Source: Streptomyces sp. CBMA152 (GTDB taxonomy: Bacteria; Actinomycetota; Actinomycetes; Streptomycetales; Streptomycetaceae). From it: DNA of 64,000 nt. Within the stretch, counting starts at the first letter, position 1; every line of letters begins with the position of its first letter. Where the stretch lies: contig NZ_MECJ01000015.1 in NCBI RefSeq assembly GCF_014596475.1, forward strand, positions 310,001-374,000. The letters run 5' to 3'. Positions 58,914 through 64,000 of the stretch are shown here, in pieces. The position numbers and the translations under genes were made by a program. The notes beneath the pieces are model-generated. The model did no database searches. It was not told the DNA's origin and was given only the letters and a program-made list of their open reading frames with translations.

Positions 58914-58942
58914 TTGTAATGTCCGTCGGGTTGTACAATTCA
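58914..58942. promoter_or_regulatory. divergent control site of antitoxin and replication module
   Basis: TTGTACAA (58931-58938, a perfect palindrome containing TGTACA, the core known for YefM operators) and TTGTAATG (58914-58921) lie between the leftward antitoxin and the rightward replication genes. TACAAT at 58934-58939 is a good rightward -10. Antitoxin binding here could control phage replication genes. Confidence 0.5.
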
Positions 58943-59042
58943 GATGCGAGCGAAGCCGCGCAGCAACAGGCCCCGCCGCCTCCATGAGGGCTGCCCAAAC
59001 CCACGCTGACCAGCAAGAAGCCCTCTCGGAAGAAGGAAGCAC

Positions 59043-59954
59043 GTGACCCTCGACGCGATGCACTGGGTGTGGAAGCACTCCCGGTCAAGGGGAAACGCCC
59101 GGCTCGCCCTGCTCTTCGTGGCGGACCAGGTGCGCTCCTCGTCGTGCGAGGTGCGGCTCAGCTATGCCGACTTCATGCAGGCGCTCAACGCTTCACGGTC
59201 CGTGGCGAAGGGTGCCGTGCAGAAGGCCGTCGAGGACGGGGAGCTTCAGATCATCGAGCAGGGAAAGGGGACCCGGTCGTCTCTCTACAGCCTTCCGAAG
59301 GCCGTCGGATTCATCCGGCCGTCAACTTCTAGTGGGCCGGAATCAGGCCCACTAGAAGGTTCCCGGACCGGAGCTAGTGGGCCGGAATCAGGCCCACTAG
59401 GCACTAACCATGATCACGCTAGTGGGCCGGAATCAGGCCCACAGTGGGCCGGAATCAGGCCCTCTAGTGGGCCGGAATCAGGCCCACACTCCCCATTCCC
59501 AGTACCCAGCAAGCAAGAGGGAGGGCCGGAGGGCCCGCAGCACGACCACGACTACGGCATCCCCCGCAACGTCCGCCCCCTCATCGACGCCATGACCCGA
59601 GCCGGGCTCGGGTACATCCGCTGGCCCTTCGAAGGCAACCAGTGGTTCGTCATCGAAGCCTTGATCAAGAAGTCCGGCATCAACGCAATGACCGACTTCG
59701 CCGTCAAAGTCGCAAGCCGGACCAGCGTCGAGTCCGCGAAGTACTTCATCCCCGGCTGGCGCCAACTCGCTCCGCTGCCGCCCGGCTACACCCCGCCCAG
59801 CCGTGACTCGCCCCTTGCCCCCCTGCCGCCGCACTGCGGCGAACTCGACTGCCATCCCGACAGCCGACTGCGAGAAATCGAAGACGGCGACGGCCTGCCC
59901 GTCCTCGTCCCCTGTCGCCTATGTCACCCCTCCACTCAAGGAGTCCGACCGTGA
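59043..59954 (+). CDS. phage replication initiator with internal iterons
   Basis: The 303-aa protein has an N-terminal winged helix (residues 1-90; LSYADFMQALNASRSVAKGA, like phage O-type and primosome wHTH domains), a linker (95-160) in which SGPESGP recurs every 15 residues, a helical C-terminal domain (165-245) and a Cys/His-rich end (CGELDCH ... CRLCH). The gene linker holds palindromic iterons and DnaB follows directly, so it probably binds its own gene as origin and loads helicase. The GTG at 59043 has AAGGAAG upstream. Confidence 0.82.
   Translation: MTLDAMHWVWKHSRSRGNARLALLFVADQVRSSSCEVRLSYADFMQALNASRSVAKGAVQKAVEDGELQIIEQGKGTRSSLYSLPKAVGFIRPSTSSGPESGPLEGSRTGASGPESGPLGTNHDHASGPESGPQWAGIRPSSGPESGPHSPFPVPSKQEGGPEGPQHDHDYGIPRNVRPLIDAMTRAGLGYIRWPFEGNQWFVIEALIKKSGINAMTDFAVKVASRTSVESAKYFIPGWRQLAPLPPGYTPPSRDSPLAPLPPHCGELDCHPDSRLREIEDGDGLPVLVPCRLCHPSTQGVRP
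59329..59487. repeat. palindromic iterons, probable phage replication origin
   Basis: Five copies of a 27-bp palindrome with arms CTAGTGGGCC / GGCCCACTAG around GGAATCA start at 59329, 59374, 59419, 59441 and 59464. The first two are complete, with the first extended to 13-bp arms; the last three share or lose outer bases. Steps are 45, 45, 22 and 23 bases, so the period is about 22.5. They lie inside the initiator gene. Two full CTAG pairs per site are striking in this genome. Confidence 0.85.
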
Positions 59955-61366
59955 CCGACCTGTTCGACGAACCGCCAGCCGACGACCTCGACAGCCCCGC
60001 AGCCTTCGAACCACCCCGCAATCTGGAAGCCGAACAGGCTGTGCTCGGGGGCATGCTGCTGGCCCCCCTCGGAGTCAACGACGCCGAAAGTGTGCTCGGC
60101 CAAGGGACAGCCTTCTACTGGCCCAAGCACGAGACGATCTACCGGGCTGTCCTCGACCTCCACGGCAAGCCCGGCAGCCGACCCGACCCCATCACCGTCG
60201 CCGACCACCTCAAGCGCAGCGGCGACCTCGACAAGGTCGGCGGCCGCAACTACCTCCACCACTGCGTCCAGACGATCCCCACGGCCGCCAACACCGCCTG
60301 GTACGCCGACATCGTCCAGCGCCTCTACCGCCTGCGCCGACTCCTGGAGATCGGCACGGAAATGGCGTCAGCCGCCCGGCTTGCCGAAGCCGAACCCGAA
60401 GCCATCCTCGACAAGGCCTCGGCAGACCTCCAGTCCCTCCTCGCCGAGGCTGCAGGCGCCAGCACCGAGGAAGGCCTGTCCGTCGCCGCGAACTGGCCGG
60501 CGTTCGTCGACGAACTCAACGCAGGACACGACCCTGACGCCCTCGACTCCCCATGGAAGGACCTCAACGAGGTCGTCCAGTTCAAGCCCAAGGAGCTCAC
60601 TGTCGTCGGCGCCGCAACCGGAGGCGGCAAGTCCCTGCTCGGCATGAACCTTGCCGCGCACATCGCCCTACGCCGAAGCAAGCCGGTCCTGTTCGCCTCG
60701 ATGGAGATGACGAGCAAGGAACTCATCGCCCGCCTCACGGCCGCCGAAGCAGGCGTCAAGCTCGACCACTTGATCCGCCGCCGCCTCACCGACGACGACT
60801 GGGCCCGCATCGCGAAGGTGTCCGGCCGACTCCAGAAAGCCGACCAGTTCATCCTCGACGACACCGCCGCCCTCACCGTGCCGAAGATCCGGGCCCGGGT
60901 CCGGTGGATGGTCTCCCAGGGCACCCCACCCGGCCTGGTAGTCGTCGACTACATGCAGCTCATCACGCCCGAGTCCAGCAAGGGAGGCGACGCCAGCCGG
61001 GCGCAGGAAGTCGCAAAGATCTCCCGCGGGCTCAAGCTGATCGCAGACGAGTTCACGGTCCCCGTCATCGCCCTTGCCCAGTTCAACCGGAGCAGCGTCG
61101 GCCGCAAGCCCCTCGTCACTGACTTCAAGGACTCCTCCCAGATCGAACAGGACGCGTCGGTCATCCTCCTGCTCCACCGCGAGCTCGCCCCCGACGGATC
61201 TGACACCGGGCCGACCGCAGGCACCGTCGACCTGATCATCGGGAAGAACCGCAACGGCCAGCAGGGCCGGGAGATCACCCTCAACTTCCAGGGGGAGTTC
61301 GGGCGGCTCCGCTCCGTCGCCCCTCCCACGTGGACGCCCACCAATGCCCTCGGGGGCGCGGCATGA
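59951..61366 (+). CDS. replicative DnaB-family helicase of the phage
   Basis: The 471-aa protein has a DnaB N-terminal domain (NLEAEQAVLGGMLLAP), Walker A GAATGGGKS (220-228), Walker B LVVVDYMQLI (329-338) and the arginine region EVAKISRGLKLIADEFTVP, then ALAQFNR and IEQDASVI. It unwinds DNA at phage forks. The GTG overlaps the initiator stop, so the pair is a replication module. Confidence 0.94.
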   Translation: MTDLFDEPPADDLDSPAAFEPPRNLEAEQAVLGGMLLAPLGVNDAESVLGQGTAFYWPKHETIYRAVLDLHGKPGSRPDPITVADHLKRSGDLDKVGGRNYLHHCVQTIPTAANTAWYADIVQRLYRLRRLLEIGTEMASAARLAEAEPEAILDKASADLQSLLAEAAGASTEEGLSVAANWPAFVDELNAGHDPDALDSPWKDLNEVVQFKPKELTVVGAATGGGKSLLGMNLAAHIALRRSKPVLFASMEMTSKELIARLTAAEAGVKLDHLIRRRLTDDDWARIAKVSGRLQKADQFILDDTAALTVPKIRARVRWMVSQGTPPGLVVVDYMQLITPESSKGGDASRAQEVAKISRGLKLIADEFTVPVIALAQFNRSSVGRKPLVTDFKDSSQIEQDASVILLLHRELAPDGSDTGPTAGTVDLIIGKNRNGQQGREITLNFQGEFGRLRSVAPPTWTPTNALGGAA

Positions 61367-62115
61367 GCACCTGGGACGCCTCCACTCGCCGCTCAATCGG
61401 CGAAGTACTCACAGACCGCATCGAGACCGCCCGACTTCGGCGCGAAAGCCCCACGGGTTCGGCCATCGACGGCGACATGACCTTCGAGTCTCTGCCGACC
61501 GTGTACCGGGGAACAGCCTTCCGCTCCGCTCTGGAAGCATCCTGGGCCGCCACCCTCGACTCCCTCGGCATCACCTGGGAGTACGAGCCCGAGATGGTCA
61601 CGCTGCCGTCCGGGGCGCGGTACCTGCCGGACTTCAAGCTCCCGGAGATAGGCACGTGGCTGGAGGTCAAAGGCACCGGCGTGCCCCGCATCGAGAAAGC
61701 CTTCGAATTCGGCGAATCGCTGTCCTGCACCTGTCCGCAGGTTCGGGGAATCCAGCACTGCTCATGCCGCTGGCCCGGTGGCGAACTCGTCCTGGTCGGC
61801 CACCCGCCGCGGCCCTTCAGCCCGTCGATGGACGAGAACTACGACCACTGGCCGTACCGCGCCAAGCGCCGCCTGGCGTGGCGCCACGGCGGATTCACCA
61901 CGTGGAGCTCCACCCGAGGACGCGCCGCATGGCTCGTCCGCTGCCCAGACTGTCAGCGCACTACGTGGTTCGACACGCCCTGCTGTCGTGCCTGCAGCGG
62001 TGGTCTCGCCGAAGCGCACGGATTCCAATCTGGTTCCGCAGAGCTCAAGTTCACCCGTATCTCCGGGCCAGCAGCCAGCGCCACCGGCGACTCCGAAGAG
62101 GCAGGCGCCTGGTGA
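61363..62115 (+). CDS. PD-(D/E)XK nuclease with C-terminal zinc ribbon
   Basis: The 250-aa protein has AFRSALEASWAATLDSLGIT (E59), YLPDFKLPE (D90) and TWLEVKG (E101, K103), a full PD-(D/E)XK core. A CTCP...CSCRW and a CPDCQRTTWFDTPCCRACSG pattern follow, suggesting zinc binding. It is close to phage Vsr- or TnsA-like nucleases. It follows dnaB with ATGA overlap, so a role in replication-linked cutting or host DNA breakdown is possible. Confidence 0.78.
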   Translation: MSTWDASTRRSIGEVLTDRIETARLRRESPTGSAIDGDMTFESLPTVYRGTAFRSALEASWAATLDSLGITWEYEPEMVTLPSGARYLPDFKLPEIGTWLEVKGTGVPRIEKAFEFGESLSCTCPQVRGIQHCSCRWPGGELVLVGHPPRPFSPSMDENYDHWPYRAKRRLAWRHGGFTTWSSTRGRAAWLVRCPDCQRTTWFDTPCCRACSGGLAEAHGFQSGSAELKFTRISGPAASATGDSEEAGAW

Positions 62116-62393
62116 AAGACATCAGCGCCGAAGACGTTGCCGCGATCAAGGCGCAGGGCGACTTCGACGCCCTCCTCGCCCAGATCAGTGGCCGCGCTAC
62201 CGCCAAACCCGCGCCCGCACAGCCCACCGAAGATCAACCGGCCCCCTACCGGATCACCCACGTCGGCGGTTGGCCGCTCGGGACCGCGGCGTCGGGCCCC
62301 ACACCGCCGCCCGACGTCTGCACGTGCGCCAAATGCGGCGGCAACCCGGCCGCCCGCCACAACTGTCAGCCGCAGTCGGGAGAGGTCGCATGA
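62112..62393 (+). CDS. small Cys-containing phage protein, 93 aa
   Basis: The product begins MKDISAEDVAAIKAQGDFDA and ends with VCTCAKCGGNPAARHNC, a zinc-knuckle-like cluster. GTG start overlapping the nuclease stop; ATGA with the next gene. Confidence 0.6.
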   Translation: MKDISAEDVAAIKAQGDFDALLAQISGRATAKPAPAQPTEDQPAPYRITHVGGWPLGTAASGPTPPPDVCTCAKCGGNPAARHNCQPQSGEVA

Positions 62394-62869
62394 CGATCAC
62401 CATCACCGCCTGGCCCGCCCACACGACCACACCCATCCCCGCCCCGCTGCCGCGCCTGGGCCGGTGCGCGGACTGCCCGGGCGAGATCCGCATCCGCAAC
62501 AACGGCCGCTTGTACGCCCACCACTGCACCGGCGACGGCACCGTCCCGCTGCTGGCGCTGCGGCCGACGTTCGCCCGCTGGCTGTGGACCCAGTCCAAGC
62601 GCCGCGACGACTACACGAACCTGCTGACCCTGTTCGCCGGCGGGATCTTCCGACCTTGCACCTGCACCCCACCCCTGACCGCACGCGACGTCACCTGGCA
62701 GACCGCGGCACAGCTCCACGACGGGCTGCACCACCAGCAACTGGCCCGCGCCGGCACCGAGGTGCGGAACCCGTCGACGGGTGAGCGGTGCGACTCCCGG
62801 TGCGGGGAGCTACAGATTGCGGCCCGCGCCTACGAGGAGCTGCTGGCGGCCGCCCGGACGCCCACGTGA
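62390..62869 (+). CDS. phage zinc-ribbon-like protein, 159 aa
   Basis: The product has RCADCPGEIRIRNNGRLYAH, then HCTG, a probable zinc site near residues 25-46, then PCTCTPP and CDSRCGELQ. The C-terminus is helical. No known family recognised. Confidence 0.6.
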   Translation: MTITITAWPAHTTTPIPAPLPRLGRCADCPGEIRIRNNGRLYAHHCTGDGTVPLLALRPTFARWLWTQSKRRDDYTNLLTLFAGGIFRPCTCTPPLTARDVTWQTAAQLHDGLHHQQLARAGTEVRNPSTGERCDSRCGELQIAARAYEELLAAARTPT

Positions 62870-63159
62870 CCCAGCCGACCCGTGGTCCGCATCTCCGCCG
62901 CCCTGGAGCGCGTCGTCCTGCCGCACCAGCGCCGCGCCGCCGCATGACTGCCTGCCGTGCCACGACGACGGCCGTGCTCCCGGAATCCGTGTCCCCTGAT
63001 GCCGCCCAGGGCCCCACGGGGACGCGTCCTGGCGCCGTTGTGGCGTCTCGGGGCCCCTCGGGTGCTCCGGCTCCCCGTTCGGGCTCCTACGGCCCGTACA
63101 GCGCCTCGTACCCCTCCCGTCCCGCCCACGTGATTGATCCTCAGCCGAAAGGACCCGAA
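62870..63159. other. gap of about 290 bases with uncertain coding content
   Basis: No single frame looks convincingly coding. A GTG at 62866 overlaps the previous stop and opens a long frame, but its product is low-complexity Pro/Arg/Ser. A short frame VVRISAALERVVLPHQRRAA (62882-62947) looks protein-like. A GC hairpin (GGGCCCC/GGGGCCC with inner GACGC/GCGTC) lies at 63009-63056 and suggests a terminator. Confidence 0.45.
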
Positions 63160-63393
63160 ATGCCTGAAACACCCACCCCCGCCGTCGGCCAGGTCTGGCA
63201 GGACAACGATCCGCGCAGCCTCGGCCGCCGGGTGCGCATCGTCGAAGTCGACGCCACTCATGCGCTCGTCGAACTCGCCGTGCCGCGCGGCACGGGCCAT
63301 CTGCACGCCAAGCCTGGACGCCGCACGCGTATCCGTCTGAACCGCTTCCGGCCAACGAGCACCGGCTACCGGTACGTCGGGGAGGCCCGGTGA
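63160..63393 (+). CDS. DUF6354-like phage protein, 77 aa
   Basis: The product starts MPETPTPAVGQVWQDNDPRS and contains LGRRVRIVEVDATHALVELA, then RTRIRLNRFRPTSTGY, a small beta-barrel type common in Streptomyces phages (I associate it with DUF6354). AAGGA lies 8 bases before the ATG. Confidence 0.65.
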   Translation: MPETPTPAVGQVWQDNDPRSLGRRVRIVEVDATHALVELAVPRGTGHLHAKPGRRTRIRLNRFRPTSTGYRYVGEAR

Positions 63394-63491
63394 GTACCCC
63401 GCCTGCCCCGCCGCCGACGCCGCGCCCCGTCGACCCGGACCACCTGCCGTTGACCGCCGCATCCCACTCGCCGAACGGAGAACACCTGTGA
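63390..63491 (+). CDS. Pro-rich mini-ORF, 33 aa
   Basis: The frame VSTPPAPPPTPRPVDPDHLP runs 33 codons with GTGA overlaps at both its start and its stop. The double coupling is the only argument for a gene; it may instead be a ribosome bridge between neighbours. Confidence 0.35.
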   Translation: MSTPPAPPPTPRPVDPDHLPLTAASHSPNGEHL

Positions 63492-63748
63492 CCCTCGCCG
63501 AACTTCGCCAGCAGCTCGACGCCCTCCGTCTGCCCGGCGACACGATCGTGATCATCGCCAAGGACTCGGAGGGCAACCGCTACTCGCCCCTCGTCGAAGC
63601 CCATCACGCCATGTACCGCGCCGACACCACGTGGGCCGGTGAGTGGTACATGCCCGAGTCGCAACGCCTCGCCGAGGACGACCCGGACGACTGGACGCAG
63701 GCCCCGGACGACGCCGTCCCCGCGGTTTTCCTGTGGCCGACGAACTGA
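63488..63748 (+). CDS. small acidic phage protein, 86 aa
   Basis: The product has TLAELRQQLDALRLPGDTIV, IIAKDSEGNRYSPLVEAHHA and a Trp/Tyr-rich acidic end. It resembles small conserved early proteins of actinophages; no function is known to me. Confidence 0.65.
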   Translation: MTLAELRQQLDALRLPGDTIVIIAKDSEGNRYSPLVEAHHAMYRADTTWAGEWYMPESQRLAEDDPDDWTQAPDDAVPAVFLWPTN

Positions 63749-63831
63749 CCCACCACCCGCCCACGCGGCCCGGCGGTGGCTCAGACCGCCGGGCCTGCCG
63801 TCAGGACACCACCACCACCAAGGAGATGACC

Positions 63832-64000
63832 ATGACTGATCGCATCACGGCCGACATCCTCGTCGAAGCGTTCCATCTGGCGAAGCCTGATTTCGACGAT
63901 CTCAAGGACCGCATCGAGGAGGCGGCAGCCGCGCACAAGGCGACCGTGACTGTCGATGACCGCCTCTACCTGACGCAGCAGCCCGCCGTGGACCTGGCCG
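63832..64000 (+). CDS. phage protein, 3' end beyond the window
   Basis: The first 56 codons are seen: MTDRITADILVEAFHLAKPD, then DLKDRIEEAAAAHKATVTVD. AAGGAG (63820-63825) fits the ATG at 63832 better than one two codons earlier. Function unknown. Confidence 0.65.
   Translation, partial: MTDRITADILVEAFHLAKPDFDDLKDRIEEAAAAHKATVTVDDRLYLTQQPAVDLA

Noticed and set aside
58595..58987. A rightward frame of 130 codons across the antitoxin gene
   Set aside because: It is antisense to a recognisable YefM/Phd protein, runs over the terminator and operator, and has no family resemblance.
59329..59487. CRISPR array
   Set aside because: The repeats are palindromic, lie inside a coding frame and are separated by short, fixed steps with no independent spacers, so they are iterons.
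40860..64000. An actinomycete integrative conjugative element instead of a phage
   Set aside because: No FtsK-like transfer gene, Spd genes or RepSA-type initiator is seen; antirepressor, Gp37/Gp68, RecE-like, DnaB and methyltransferase genes fit a temperate phage. The unseen right part could still change this.

Overview
The window looks like chromosome of a Streptomyces (or very close relative). GC is very high, GTG starts are frequent, the codon third position is strongly G/C, and the host genes lie in a typical Streptomyces order: pgi, pentose-phosphate cluster, ctaB/ctaA, suf cluster, dapD, dapA. The last 23 kb are the left part of an integrated temperate phage that runs past the right edge.

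Host part, 1-40.8 kb. A truncated MFS transporter is followed by pgi, a secreted poly-gamma-glutamate hydrolase-like protein, and a leftward operon tkt-tal-zwf-opcA-pgl (10.36-3.74 kb) that encodes the pentose-phosphate pathway with tight overlaps. ctaB (haem O synthase), a variant amidohydrolase, ctaA (haem A synthase) and an ABC-2 exporter follow. At 16.4-23.0 kb a SufR-type iron-sulfur regulator leads a complete rightward suf operon (sufR-sufB-sufD-Rieske-sufC-sufS-sufU-DUF59). Next come a TetR/SMR efflux pair, an HxlR-peroxiredoxin fusion divergent from an MFS pump, and dapD and dapA of lysine/diaminopimelate synthesis. Then follow a small acidic/Cys-rich gene pair, two secreted hydrolases, a conserved acidic protein, a kinase-like protein with a PQQ propeller that lacks two catalytic residues, a TetR/MFS pair with a strong operator, and a FabF-like ketosynthase. 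Several perfect hairpins close the transcription units.

Prophage, about 40.82-64.0 kb. The left junction leaves only the last 37-45 codons of a gene resembling terD. From the edge inward there are a leftward tyrosine integrase, a small leftward ORF and an XRE repressor. After a CTAG-rich divergent control region, one long rightward early operon begins: Cro-like, excisionase-like, BRO/ANT antirepressor, many small proteins, Gp37/Gp68-like protein, HU-like protein, RecE-like nuclease plus a putative annealing protein, SLOG protein, large HTH protein and C5 cytosine methyltransferase. After a double terminator and a leftward solitary YefM/Phd antitoxin comes the replication module: an initiator gene with five palindromic iterons inside it, a DnaB helicase and a PD-(D/E)XK nuclease, then more small genes. 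Twenty-seven junctions are ATGA or GTGA overlaps. No structural or lysis genes are in view, so this is the lysogeny, early and replication half of the phage.

The most interesting signal is the block of palindromic iterons in the linker of the initiator gene (59329-59487), a lambda-O-like arrangement and the likely phage replication origin. Also worth checking are the solitary antitoxin with a TGTACA operator, the CTAG operator array, the kinase lacking catalytic residues, the HxlR-peroxiredoxin fusion and a SoxR-box-like palindrome at 30.97 kb.
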